Shown here piece after piece: positions 12,615-27,000 of a stretch of 64,000 nt of DNA. The notes beneath the pieces were generated by a model. It was not told the DNA's origin, did not search any database, and saw nothing but the letters and a program-made list of their open reading frames with translations. The translations under genes were made by a program, and so were the position numbers. Source of the stretch: Mansonella perstans (lineage: Eukaryota; Nematoda; Chromadorea; Rhabditida; Onchocercidae); the NCBI GenBank assembly GCA_037074765.1, contig JBAMDO010000048.1, positions 372,001-436,000 on the forward strand, given 5' to 3'. The stretch's first letter is position 1; every line of letters begins with the position of its first letter.

Positions 12615-13882
12615 AGAAAGCCATTTTAGGTTCCCTTCTTCAATTGCAACTCATTGCTAATTCATTAGATCTTGTATGTTAGATGCGCTAAAAACAAAAT
12701 AATTTCGTATCTTATCAAGATTACATAATTATAAAGACATCACGAGGAATGAATGGATATAATTTAGATTTTAGAAAAGTTTTAATCTGAGACTAGGAAA
12801 ATTCAGTTGAATTTTGAATTTGGAGCATGCCACATGACTATTGTATGAAAACGGCCTGAAATGCGATAATTAATTTTGAAATATTTCAAACAGATTTGAA
12901 GAAAAGATCCATCAAAAATTGCTATTAATCAGCACGGATATATAGGTAGCTCAGTAATTGTTACAAATATTTGCTTTGTTTGATCTCGAAAAAAAAAACA
13001 TAAATTATAACTTCAGAATTAATTTTATTACTTAAATTTTAAATCTTTTAAAGCATTTATCGATTTACGGATTAGTAGTCTAACAAAGATACTGAATGGG
13101 ACGATAATATGAAAACACATGCAATGGTGAGTGATAGCTTAAAATACGGATACATCAAACAGAATAAGTGAAATGACGAAACTGTGAGTTTTTTTTCTTT
13201 TTTTTTTTTTTTTGGAGCATATTCAGGAACTAATAGAAATAAGTGGACATTGGTGAGTTGTATTTATTTCATCATGATCATTTTTCTCAGTCTTTTACCT
13301 CGCTTCCACGATATAATATAATGAAAAAAAAAAATAATGATGAAAGAGCGAAATCAGCATTGTAATGTTATGCTCAAGATTTCAAATTTTTAGGAGACTG
13401 AAGTTAACGAGAACGAGACCTGAACGAGATCTAGACTGAATTAGGTTTCATCAGTCTTAATTAAGTTATTTTACGACAATAATTTGTTCTGCACAAGCAC
13501 TTACAAATTCATTTCAGTAAAGTAAGCATGACCTTCTGAAGAGACAAAATGTTTCTAGCAATTTTGTAATAATGATAGTACTAATACTGCATTACTGTGT
13601 TCAAATACCTAATCGTCATTGTCACACGTCTTTTATCACATGATTTCAAAGGCATGTTGATAAAAATTACCAATTTATTTTCCATTGTTTATCTATATAA
13701 GACAAGTAAACATTCAAATTTTAGTTTCTGCCTTTATCGGTTAGGAAAAAAATATTTTTAAACTGAATTAACCTTATTTTAATATTTTTGGATAAAAACA
13801 CGCAGTTTTGTCATGCGCATTTTCATATTCATTATTTTTATTCTTATTACTAACATACAATCACATCGTATGTAAAAAAATC

Positions 13883-13900
13883 GCTGTAATATATTACAGC
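13883..13900. repeat. Perfect 18-bp palindrome
   Basis: gctgtaatatattacagc reads the same on both strands, with no loop. It could be a dimeric protein-binding site or a chance AT-rich palindrome. Confidence 0.7.
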
Positions 13901-16900
13901 AATTTCATGCTTCATAAAATCTAGCTTAGCTACACCACTGCAGTAATGCCAGATGGGCCCTTCATTTTTGAATCATTTCTGTGATATTTCTGCGATATTT
14001 TTCTTATTCATTATCAAGTTTCCTGTATTCAATCATGGCTATTGAAAACACAAGTGTTGAATATAATGAAAAATTTTGTACCTTAATTAGCACTATCACT
14101 TTGTATAACTTTGTACGATCTGTTTAGGAGACTATTTAAAGGTGATAGTACATAAATCTGGTTCATTAGTTTCATCCGCTCTATAAAGCTGCTTAAAATG
14201 ACAAAACTAGAAATTCAAATATATGTCTTTGATGAACACAACTACCGATTTTTTTTCGTACAGAACTGGCGAATTTGGAATAAAAAAAACTACACCATAT
14301 TTTTTATTATTTTGGAATCTGTCAAATCATTGCAGTGTCTTTCGTCACAGCTCCTATGCCATACTGATAAACGACAGCAAAAAGTGTACAAAGGTATGAA
14401 TTTGTTGCAAATTCATGCAACTTTCAGTGATTCTACTGTAAGCTTTCTTCATCATTTTTATCTCTTCAGATAAAAATTTGAAGCAAAATTTTTCTTAATT
14501 TAATTAAACGCCATAATTATATGTGCGCTTAGCTTTGACCAGTATAATGCGGAAAGTTAAAAATGCAAGCAATACCATATTTTTGAAGCCCAGAGGCAAT
14601 TTTGAAATTTATCGAAATGGAGAGAAAGCTATTAAGGAAAAACAGTGCAGAATAAGAATGCAGAATGAAATAGTCTAAGGACATTCAATAACGAGGGACA
14701 TCGAATTAAAATGTTGAAATGTATCCCATGAATTAGGAATGAATTTTAACCAAAAATAACGGAAACAAAGAGTGAATCGCCGACTGAGAGTAAGACAATA
14801 ATTGTTGATGATCAAAGAAATAAACGAAATGAAAAGATAAGCTGGAATGAACAGATCTGAAAAACTCTAGCAGATGTTGTTTGCTGTGTTTGAAACAAAC
14901 GGATAAGTGGTGGAGTTTGTTGTGGGTCCTTCAGATGCGCCTCCTATAAGTAAGCTTTTCCTTCTCTATCTTGTTCATCCTAATCGTAGGTGAAGCTTTA
15001 AATCTTAAGCTAGAGAAAAAGCAAAGGCAGTTGTTCTAGTCTGTTGAACAGTGATGTGAAATGCACTCCAACAACATTTTTCATCTTAAGCTACGGAACT
15101 GTTGTAAAACCATGAGAAAACTATTCCTCTATGGTCATCTAAAAAGTTTTACATTAGTGTAGGAAAATTTGTGACTTCCATGATAAAGAGAAAACTTATA
15201 AGACCCCACCTTTAACCCTTGATATACACACGGAAATTCAGCAGAATCAGTTTTTGCAATCAGTCACGTTGTGATGATCCTCTGTTCCTCGTCCGCCACT
15301 ATTCGATCACCAGTTACATTATCCATTTTTCATTTCTTTACGTTTGACACATTTTCGGCAGCATATCCTCTAGCTCAACGTCGCCGACAAACAGTACAGA
15401 ATAAGGCTTTCTCGACATTGCTAGGCGAAATTGTTTTGGAAAAATTTAAGACTAAAAGTTACTGGCAGAAGAAGTTCATCAAAAGTCACTGGCCTTAACT
15501 GTTTTGTATCTCTACAACAATATCTCGTTACCTTTCTTCCATTAACTCAGTAATTTTTGTTATGCAAAACTATTCCAAAAATCGTGTGTGAAAATGGAGC
15601 ACTTTTCAACACTAATGATTTGAAACAGAAAATTTATGTATACGTCTTAAACGATACGACAAAAAAATTCGAGTGTTATTAATTATTTTCAACAGCCCAT
15701 CTGCTAATGTCATACACAGGTCTAACTAGAGTTTGTTTCGGAAATGTTTTACAATGGAGTTGGGAATCAAAAAAGTAAGAGCATAACAAAAATGACACAA
15801 AAAAATGGCAAGAAAACGTGATATAGCAAAACGAAAAACTACTGTGGAAACATCTGACAGCTCTACTTAGTTGAGAATTAATTAGTGATGGTGAATATTG
15901 TAACAAGACATAAAAGAAAGCAAGAAGCAATCAGGAATTTTTCATTTAGGAAAAAAATTATCATATAAAGCATCATCAATGAGCAATGAGCACTTTACAC
16001 AAATAAGGCTTGTTTTCATTCAAATCAGCTTCTCATCCATTCTTGGGCCAGTGAGCGGTTGTTTTAGATAAAATTTAGGTCATTTTCTGTGCCGAAGTAT
16101 TAAACCAATACTTGAAAAGGTGATTATGAATTGAAGATAATCTGATGTTTTTGATATAGCTCAAATTTTCGCAACAGAAAAAACAGACGAAACAGACAAA
16201 AGGATACTGGATACTAAATCATCTCGAACTGTTGTGCTTCGTTATTTAAATCTTTTAAGTGCTTTGGTAGGCGATGTCTTTTTTCATACATTTTCCTCGT
16301 AACAATAAATCGTATTTAAAAAAAAGTTTTGTCCCATTTTTTTTGAAAAAAAAAAATTGGGGCAAGAATTTTTTGCTGTAAAGAGTGATTTCCCACAGAA
16401 AAAATTAATTTTTTAGCTTTCTTTTAACTACTCGATCATTTAATGTAAGCCTTCTTCGCTGTGACGTGAATAAATGAACTGCTCGATAATGACTATCGAA
16501 CTCTTCTTTTTTCCTTTGCTCATTGGTTGAAGTTTCTTTTTCTTTAATTTTCTGGCTTGTGGTCGTGTCACCTCGTTTTCTTTGAAATTCCAATCAGAAA
16601 CCAGTTTCACGTTCTTTAAATGCAGGTGTCTTACACCGTGAAGACTGTTTAAGAAATTGTCATTTATAAAAGCCTTATCTCTATATTTGGAAGAATACAC
16701 ATCTAACGCTGCAGCCAAGGCTAGGATCGTATCAACAACGGGACGGAAAATGACAGATTCCTTTTCACGTGCGCTTATTCAGATTTATTTGATCTCTTTG
16801 AACAGATTGCACCTGATGCTAATAAAGTGGCAGATATAAAATCAAACTATGCTAACTTAACAACTGGATGTTAGTATGATACATGTACATTCTGCCACAT

Positions 16901-18027
16901 CATCCTCTCAAAACGAATATTTAACGGAAGTAAACAGCTGACAAAAAATTTTTGTAAGATGAATCATTCATTGTTTTTAGAGAAACTCGTGTGGAACCAA
17001 AAAAATCATCGATTGAAAGAATCATTGCCGATGAAAAAAAATTCCAAGTCGTCGATTAGAAATTTAAAACGTTTCATTTTGTAAAAATCAGTTCGAAAAT
17101 ATTCATCTTTTTGCATTCTGCTATCGCAGATATTCATGCTTGAATCTTTATTTCGTTGAAGACTTGGCTCTAGTTAACTAACAAAAAATTAGAAATTGTT
17201 TTAGGAATATTATACACTTCATTTCGGGGATTCCTGAAACGAAGTTACCACATTAATTGTCAACCCACTCTATCACAAACTTTGGTAGGTTGAATATTCT
17301 TCAACGGACTAGCATTCTTATTCCTAGCAGTATGTTTCAATTGCTCGAATACATCCATTCCTTTCCATTTCTTTGACCCTAATAATTTTAGTTAAAATAA
17401 AAATAGATTTCAGAAACACAAAAAATTGCTCTGATACAGCAAGCAATTAAATACAGCCAAGTAATCAGATATTCCTACCTGACAATCATCAGGCTTTTCT
17501 GAGTTTATCAATTTCTTCGTCGAGCAGACCAGAGAAGTGGATGAATTTAAATCAAAATGAAATATAGGGAGTGGGAATGACCTGAGTTCTTATCTTTTCC
17601 TCCACAAATAATCTATCAGATATATGTGTGGATATCATAATGGAAAAATAAGGTCAAAATCGTATTCCTCATGCCCTTGTTCAACTTTCACTTTGAAAAG
17701 GAAATTGAAGCACAAATCTACAGAAATAAGTTTCGAAAAAAAAAAAACAAAAACATTAGAAAGTGAGAAAAAAGCGAGAAAACAGAGGGAAATCTTAAAT
17801 TAATGTTACAATTCGCACATTATGATTACCTACAGCATTGATCATTGTGACATTTCTGACATCACTTTTGTTCAATAGAAAGCTTGCTTCATCTCGTTAT
17901 TTTCTGTGATTGATAGGAAATTGATTGAGCTAAGCAAGCTGACAAGAACCGCTTTCTGGGTGTCTTATCAATGAAGAAAACCCACTCCTAACGCATCATC
18001 CCGCATAATGTTCAACAGACAACTTTC

Positions 18028-18066
18028 ACACATACACACACGTACCACACATATACATACATACAA
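18028..18066. repeat. CA/TA-type imperfect microsatellite
   Basis: Interrupted cacacatacacacac and atacatacata units in intergenic DNA. Confidence 0.7.
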
Positions 18067-20942
18067 CATAACATTGAATAACTCCTCGAGAGAACATGAT
18101 TTCAATGTTAAATATACAAAATGCATAATCTTGATGAAAAGAAACCGACAAATAACAAAAAAACAATGAAAGGACTCTCGAAATGGCAGTAAACCGAGTT
18201 GCTGCTATGATGTTATAGCCGCTGCATTATTAATTTAATTTACAGCTAGTAAGAAAAAAAAATTTGATAAAACATCAGATTTCTATATTGTTTCCAAATC
18301 TTTTTTCATTTAAATTAGCACTAAACTTTGCATTATTTACTGAACCTTCCCCATTTAAAACAAGATTAAAGTTTGCCGTTATTTATCAAACCATGCCTTA
18401 TCTTACACAATCGATTGCATATTTTGTATTGTGCTTCTTCTCAAAACATATTTCCTTAACGAAATGATTTAACATGAAATCTGGCAATTCTAATTCTCGC
18501 AAGAATGTTGCAAAAGGTTCGGTTTGAAGCGTCATTTCTTTATTTAATAACAAATACTGCAACATTTCAGTTGCAAACATTGGATACAGTTTACAAAGGT
18601 TTAATGCATGCTCCAGAAAACAAAAAAAGGGAGCTAAAAAGTTCAGTTTGTCTTTTTATTTCCCAGTCAACAACGATGTTGTTGGAATACCGCCGAGTTA
18701 AAGCTGAATAACGTGTGTACTTATATATTTCATTTACCTATTTTGTTCACTAATGATGACAGATTATTATAGATAGAAAAGCATTTACCATATTTCATCG
18801 ATCGAACTTCAAACTTCAGTTTAATTAAAATTTTCTTTTGTTCGATGAGCTATAAATAAATCATTTGATTACTGATTTTAGATATGATTTATGACCATCA
18901 TTGCGATCGACCAGAATTGCTTCCGTAGACTTTGGCATGGACATTAATGCATCACATTTTTTCTAATATCTGTTTTAAAATACTTTGTGGGTAGCTGGCA
19001 CACTTCAACTTGTCCCCTGTCAATGAATTAGACCAGTGCAAAATGAGTAACAGAAATCTATGGATTCTGCTTTAAAAAAAAAAAAAAAAAAAGAAAAAAT
19101 GAATGAGTGGTATCAGTTAGTGTTAAGCTTAGAATCATTGGCATTAACTTTCGTTATCAATAATATGTCGATGGTAACGCAGACTGCATAAAATTCATTT
19201 TTTTGAACTGCTTAGTGCTTAATGAACAGTACTGTGGAAAATATGATAATGAAATGGATTGGCAATGTATATTACAGCAACAGTGTGCTGAGAGGCTGTT
19301 CAACAAGATTGTCTGATTTTCCACACCTGTAAATCACAGGTGATGGAAAGAGTTCACCCTCGCATAAACGTATTTCAATTTATGCTAAAATATTTTTTCC
19401 GATTTTTATCACAAGTTAAATGAATGGGACAGCTGCGAAGGATCACTGGACTAACATGAACTTTTGCGCAGCATTTCGATCACAGTTTTGTTTTTATTTT
19501 TACAGGAAGGGAGTAAAATGAATTACTATTATATAATGTATCATTTTTAACATTTGCTCCTGTTCGCTTAGAGGAATAAAAGGTAAGGATATACTTTATA
19601 CATTATCTTGTTTAAATGTATAGCCAATTTCTTTTCCACAAGAAAACAAAAACTAGACGGATAAGACAAGCAATTAATAATTTATAGTATATGTCGACCA
19701 ATTGCATAGATACTAAAATGTAAGGATATACTACGTGTATATATATGATTGACACACATTTCCACTCTTGAAAAATTGGCAATTTATTTTATGTACTCAT
19801 TGTTATTGACTGTTGTTGCAGGCACTGATTTTCGCAGACATCATACCATATTAAGCATTCTTGTATATGTAAGGAATGGTGCACACATTTTACTGTACAA
19901 TTTATTTTCAACAATATGCATGAACAATTTTTGAAAAAGATAAACCAGTTTGAAATTCAAAACTGTTCGATGTCAGTTAACACAGCTGCTAATTCTGATA
20001 ATCATATGACTAATAACTAATGGGCCATTATTGATCGAAAAACTTTTGATTTACTAAATTTTAATTTTTCTTTATAATAAATGATGAGAATCTATCATCT
20101 TGGTAAATATTATTCGATCGGATTATAACTGTTACTTCATAACTGACGGAATAGGAGAACAGAAAGTTTAACACGATCATGTTTAAAAGCATAAATCAGT
20201 AAGCAGTAATGACAATAACGGAGATCTGAACAATTGAAAAATAAGAACAAAATTAATAAACGAAGAGAACGAAAGACCGTTGTGACCGGATGAAAAATGG
20301 CTAAACTGTATGTTATACACCACTTCCAGCACCTATTGTTATTACTGTTATCAACGTATTTGTGACAGTAAAATAGTACAATTTAATCTCTCTTGTTGTC
20401 ATAACCGTTTGATCTTTCCAAGTTCTAGGAGGATAATGATTTTGAAAATATAAAGTAGTCAGCGGATTGGAAACTACTCGATTTTAAACGATATTTTTGT
20501 TTTCATACAACGTTAGTGATATTTCAAATACCAAATCCCTATATAAATGCTTTGATAGAAAAGGAAGGTAGAATTAGAAAGCAAAAGGATAATGACAACA
20601 ATAATGAAGCTATAACAACAGCAGCAGTGATTCATAAATCAACGCTGTGAAATCTAATCAATGGGAACAAAATCAGAATCTAAGAAATTTCCCCAACGAT
20701 AATTTATGTGGTTCGTCACAACCGTAATAGAAAAAATTCGCAGTCTCACCGGAAACTACATTTTTATGAATCTTAACATATTTACGGTACGGTAATATAA
20801 GCCAAATCTAGATAATCTAATAATGAACAAAATGATCCAATGACAAACAATCAATGATACGGATATTTTAACGAAGATACAGGCAAAGGCACCCGTAAAC
20901 GAACACAACAATTTTATACAAGCACATTGAAACAATCATGTA

Positions 20943-20948
20943 TTTATT
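20943..20948 (-). promoter_or_regulatory. Poly(A) signal of the syg-2-like gene
   Basis: AATAAA on the minus strand, 131 nt past the stop codon at 21079. It is the first good match downstream of the gene. Confidence 0.55.
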
Positions 20949-21078
20949 AAAGGCAGTTACCGTGAAAATGTTCAGTAATGTTAAATGAACAATTTATACA
21001 ACCTTAATAACTGAGCAACTGCTATGGCTTGTGCAATCTTTTTTGGAATAATAATATCAATAATTAATGCACCCATTA

Positions 21079-24000
21079 TTATACAATTATCTCTCGTATG
21101 ACTCTCCTAGTACCGTTTGCAGTATATGATGTCTCATCGCTATCATGATCATCGTGTATTATTGTTGAGGGTCCATCTGTACTATTTCGATGTTCGTTTA
21201 AGTCCTGATTATTTGAGAGAAACCTAAAATGACAGTTTTGGCATATGCATCGAAGCCAATTTGATGGCATAGAGCAGAAGAAAGATATGAAACAAACATG
21301 ACTTACCCATCTATAAAACCATCATATTTGTTATCTTGTAAAGGAGAAATTTGATAATCGGTGTTGTATTCTTGAAGGCAGGGATCAATGCTGTATGTAA
21401 ATGGTTGTTCTACATTGGCATTCCACTGATCGGTAACTGTACCAGTTCTTCTAAAACAGTTTCTGTAAGCTGACACCATAATATAATAGTCATATTTGAA
21501 TTCCAAAAAGTAAACAATAATAGAATTTAAATGAAAAATCCTTACGTGCTCTGAGTCGACTGTCCATTTGATTTGTTGGTATTGGGAGTTGAACCGAGAG
21601 TGAAAATACCGCTATCGGTTTGGGATCCGTGAACGAAAGTGTTTTTAGTATTTGACTGCGACAGTGGTGCACTCGCATCATTCTTTCTGAAAAAATTTTA
21701 TCTTACGAAAGCTGAGCAATTTTTTAAGGTATACGTAAACTTATTAAAGTCTTACCTAATAGTCTGTTCACCGAAACAATCTGGATTGAAAACCTCAAAT
21801 ATTTCAAAGTGCTTTTCACAACTTCAAATCGTACCTTTCGTTGCTGGCAAAATTCTTCTCTTTTTTATTCTTGTGGTTAAATGTTCGTCGTATTTGACAG
21901 CAAATGATGATGAAGCAAACCGTGAACGACAAGAAAAGTATCACACCGCCTAATGGTACCATGTATATCCATCCGGATGTCAGAAGAGTTGACGAGACTA
22001 GAAAGACCACACAATTAAGCCATTTGTTATTAATGAAAATTAGCATCCACCTAAGACTTCGCTACGATCACTGCTTCAGGTGTATACCCATTGGTTATTA
22101 TCAATCAAAGCTCCAAGGAGCTATGTCTCTTCCTATCAAAGACATCATTAGCAGACAAAGTTAAAGTGTACTCCGTGTGGATTCGAACACGAAATGCCTG
22201 CATCATATGGCATCACACAACCAGTTCGCCATCTGTACTCTTTCAAATTTTCAAAATTAAATTCCATAAAAATTAGAAAAACAGCCAACTAATTGCAGTA
22301 AAGATCAGTAACGGAGATTCCTTGTTATCATATTGTTCCTATTATTTTCAGAATTGGAAAAAGAAGAAGAGTTAAGCGTTCCGATTGGATGAACTACCGA
22401 TAATTGGATGAGTAAGGGAACTGGACGGAATAATTTAATGTATTATAATATAAATCTTATTCGAAGTTCATACAAGACTATATTTAGTGTGTAGCAGCAT
22501 TATCATTGCGAGACAACTCACAATGAATAATCTGACAATCATCAATTTCTCGTATAGTTTTCATTACTCTTATGTTTTTTATAGCTTTTATAAAAACTTT
22601 TTACCGAAATATATTCCTTATGAAACGAAACTAACCAATGATTTCTGAGGCAGCCGAGCAATTAGCAAGATTTAGCTTATGGCACAAGCGAGCTTTCAAA
22701 TAATCTGCAGATGGCACATCATAGATGGGAGTTTGATCGAAACAATCTATAGCACGCCAGTTAGCATTCACTTCTTTTCTCTCACTACCAAACTCATTGT
22801 TTTGCCCATTTTTGCCCGATGCAAATAATAGCAAAACGCATAAGTCGTCATTTAATTGTTTCGTCTAAAAAAAAATTTTTTTTTTTTTAGCCGGTTAACA
22901 TAACTCTTAGTCCCTAAGGTTGTCAATTACCGTTTAACGGATACTATTAGGTAAGCTAATTTTCATTTCACCAGTTTTCTTTTCACTAGAAATGCGGAAG
23001 TCATCAGAGTAAATAGATTATAAATTTTAGTTATAGTTTTCGAATTTTATGAAAATTCCAAAAATTACTACTTCAAAATCAATTTTCTGTTGAGCGCTAT
23101 TGTAATAGAGAGTCAGTGGTCGAGGTATCGCGGCGCATTCCCATACATCGGATGTAATCGCCGTTGTGACCGGAGTCCAGTCACTACTACCTAATAAATT
23201 TCGAGCACGAACTCGAAACCAGTACATACTCAACGGATTCAGATAACTGATGTTGTGAACCATGTAAACAACGGAAGAGAAAGCTCCTGTTGATCGGTGA
23301 CTAGTTTCATCTTCCTGAAATAATCTAATATTTTTGTATCATATGAATTTGTTTAGTATTTATTGTAACAGTTGGTGGATCTAATTATTCTGTCATTTCA
23401 GATCTCTTGGTGTTTCCTTACTCACTTACTTCAATTTCTCCTTTTCAATTATAACTGTAACAGTCTGTCTTAAAATCACGATTATGCTATGTTACTAAGA
23501 TTAAATGTTCTCAAAAATCATGTTATTTCTCATTAGATATAAAAGTAGTTTTACTTCATATAAAGTAAGGTAAGATGCGTTACGACCATCAATGTAAATA
23601 ACTACGAGTTCCGTTGAATCAGGAATCCCTTTTGTCGGATTCACTTTACGATATTCAAGCTGGAAGTTTTGTTCTTCGCCACCGTCAAAACTCGGCCGCC
23701 AACCAACGAACAATGAAGTTGGCAATGAAGATATTAATTGAAGGTCATGTGGAGCTTGTGGTTTGCCTATAGCACAGAATCTTCACGATGTAATTACACT
23801 GTTCTCGATGCAAATTGGTAATTAAGAACTCCTTGACTGCTATGAGCTTCACTTTGAATGACCACCTTTACACAATAGTATTGCTATCTAGTACCCAATG
23901 ATGAACACTAAAGAGAAGTACATTAGATAATGTAACAATCTTCAGAAGTACTTGTAATCGGTATGTGAAAACTAATGATAAACTTTACTCAAAAGCTTCA

Positions 24001-27000
24001 GCTTTTTGAGACTTGAATTCTCTCATTTTGCATTCATGCGATTATTTAGTCATGTTATAAATTTCATTCAAAAAACTGAACCTACTTTTTGTCTGTAATT
24101 TGATAACCAATTCCTCTTTCTGCCCGTTACCATTGCTAGTCCGACAAATGTATGGTCCATGATCATGGATCATCGAATCAGTGATTTCTAGAATCGATTG
24201 AAACTCATCTATTTTATCATTTAGACGGATATTACGCACAATGTATCGTGATTGCTTATCACGTAGTTCACTTCCATTTCGAAGCCAGATAAATTCTGGT
24301 TCAGGACGTGCTGATACATGGCATACTATTCTTGCCTAAATAAATTTATTTTCAAATGCAAGTATTTTTCGATTCAATGTTCAGAAGAACTGTACTTTAG
24401 CATATTTGTACTTCTATTACATTGAATTCCGAAATCAGACTTCTTTGTCTCATTCTGGTCACTTATTCAACTATAACAAATTTTGAGTTTAGAGCAAATT
24501 ATCAGCTGTATTTTACAATGGTTATGCCCGCATGTACCTGGTAATATATCAAAACAAAAAATTTCAATTTTCAGTTCTTTATTAATATGATTGATGCGCA
24601 GAACTGTAGACTCACGGTAGATCCAACATCAGCAGCAGCCAAAGCATCGCTTGGATATCGTTCGTTAAGTATAACAGGTCCATGTATTACGCTAAGTGCC
24701 ATCGAACTGACTGAGAACGTCTGCAGACCGTTGCTGAATTTGCATGAATAATTGCCTTTATCATTCCATGCCAATGGTTGTAGGAAATTCAAAAACGCAA
24801 TCACTGTGATGGAGCAGAAATTACTTTTCGGACAGCTGAAACAAATGAATGTATAACAGCTGTTTTAGATTTGTCAAGTTAAACTAATTTTTCAGAGTTT
24901 TCGAAGTGAATTGAATCAAAAATTAATGCGATTTACTGACTCGTTTGTATGTTGTTCCGAACTAATCAACCAGTGAGAACTGCTATCTCTTTTAATTATT
25001 TGTTCATCCTTAAGCCATTGAAACTCTGGAACTGGATAGCCTTGTGCTTCACATTTCAAAGTTACGGATGTTTCACCAGTGTTGAAAATGAGACTTTCCG
25101 GCAGTGGGCGAGTTATTTTTGGCGGTTCAACTACCTAAATTATTTTATATTTATGAATATTAAAGAAACGCACTATCATTGCTGTCCACTACGTTCGATC
25201 GACGAATTTAATGTGTTAAATAATGTATTTTTCAATGGTTTCCAAGAACTGCAACCACAAAATGTTTGTTTACATACCAATCAAAATAGTAATTATGAAA
25301 ATATAAGTCTGCAAAAGGTCGCTCATTTCACAAGAATATGATTAATATTTCAATATTTTAATATAAATTTCAACTTGAATATGTCCAAACTAGAACAATT
25401 TGGTAATTCAAAAATCTCTCGTATCAATTTTTTGTTTCCATCTTTCTTTTATTTCATTTCATTTTTCTGCAAAATCTATAGAACAACAAGATTTTAGAGC
25501 ATTGGAATCTCACCAACCTGTATTGTTAAAATTCCTTCCACTCCATCACCGATTTTGTTAAAGGGCATACATCGATAATCGCCATTATCAGCTAACGTAG
25601 CATGTTCAAGAGTGTAAATGGGAGTTTTTCGTACTCCGTAACTGCCAGAAAAAGATGGCGTTATCCACCGATATTCCGCTTCGGGACTGCCTACGTCAAC
25701 GGCTGTACACTTCAGTGTTGTTTCATTCCCAACTGCAATAACGGTACTGGAAGCCGTTACAATTGCTTCTCCTGGCCGGCGTAATACCTACAAATTTCAA
25801 AGATCTGCTATCACACCGACTAAAAGATCCTAGATTAATTCGTTTCCCGAAACTTTCAAAATTATGGCTTTTAAGGTCAGAAATCAAAAGTCTACGTCAT
25901 AATATCCAAGAAAAACAATAGATCTAGTGGAAATCTTCAAAATTGAAAATTAAATTGAGAAAAAATCGCTTTACAAATTCTAGACTTCGGCTATTAAACT
26001 CTTATTCTGTTAACACTTTTTTTCATAACTACATAAAAAAATCTACATCAATAAAAGTAAATGCTTGACCGGTCCGTGTTACTGGTCCTGATTTCGCACT
26101 GTGCGCCGTTAGCGTGTTGATTGCTGTACACGTGTAGTTACCAGAATGTGTTCTAAACATGAGAATGAGATAAATTCTGCTCGAAACTAATTTTTCAACC
26201 AAGTTTTTCTCAAACATCTCATTATAAATGACCTTTGTATAGAGTCGATTTTGAAATTCAATCCATCATAAGAAAAGTCATTTGGTCCAGACCAAACAAT
26301 TGAATGAGCAGGTGGATTAGCATCAACTGCGCACTCTAATGTTATTTCATCGCCCTCTGCTGGATTTATCCGTTCCTTAAGAAAGAAACAACGAATTAAT
26401 TCAATAAATAAACAAACCAATAACTGCTGAAAACTTAACCAACTCGTCCATTAACGAAACAGTTTTATATCTCGCAGGGAATCTTGAACAGCCATATGTT
26501 ATCATGAACTAACATATAATATTTACAATATCAAGCAAATCGCTGTACATTCTTCATGATCGCATGTAGAAAGTATCTATAACCACTCACCTTAACTTTA
26601 ACGATCGGACCATATTGAACATTCAACGTTAACTTATTAGTACCATTTTTGATAGAATTTGTTGCAGTACATCGGAAATCACCGCTACGCTTTCGCTCAG
26701 CTAAGAACTGCCAGTTTTTTCCAGTAAAACGTTCGCCTAAAGTTAAAAACAAGTATAGGTGACAGCTGACAAAGAAATGAATGCAGTAAGGATTTTAGCC
26801 GATTCAACGCAAAATCCTAATTTTGGCACTATTTCATTCTACCGATAACAGAAATTAGTGGTGTCTAAGAATGATTGCTATAATAAATAAAGAACAAAAA
26901 AAAACACAAGTTCAGTTTACCACTGGCGACATGGTGCCATTCGAACTGTGACGGAGCAGGATTACCATTTGCTGAACATGCGAGCTCTACACGTTCTCCT

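Larger units (their letters stand above)
12615..20942. other. Long non-coding stretch with exon-like islands
   Basis: More than 8 kb between the PP1 subunit gene and the 3' end of the syg-2-like gene. No domain-bearing exon was recognised. It holds T-rich runs (13192-13214), a perfect palindrome at 13883-13900, a CA/TA-rich microsatellite at 18028-18066, an A run near 19075-19091, and some exon-like plus-strand stretches at 15.35-15.5 kb and 16.08-17.06 kb (see findings). Confidence 0.5.

Noticed and set aside
16405..16718. Two overlapping minus-strand frames of 62 and 92 codons
   Set aside because: They are K/R-rich low-complexity translations with no splice or domain support, and the overlapping plus-strand reading is at least as protein-like.
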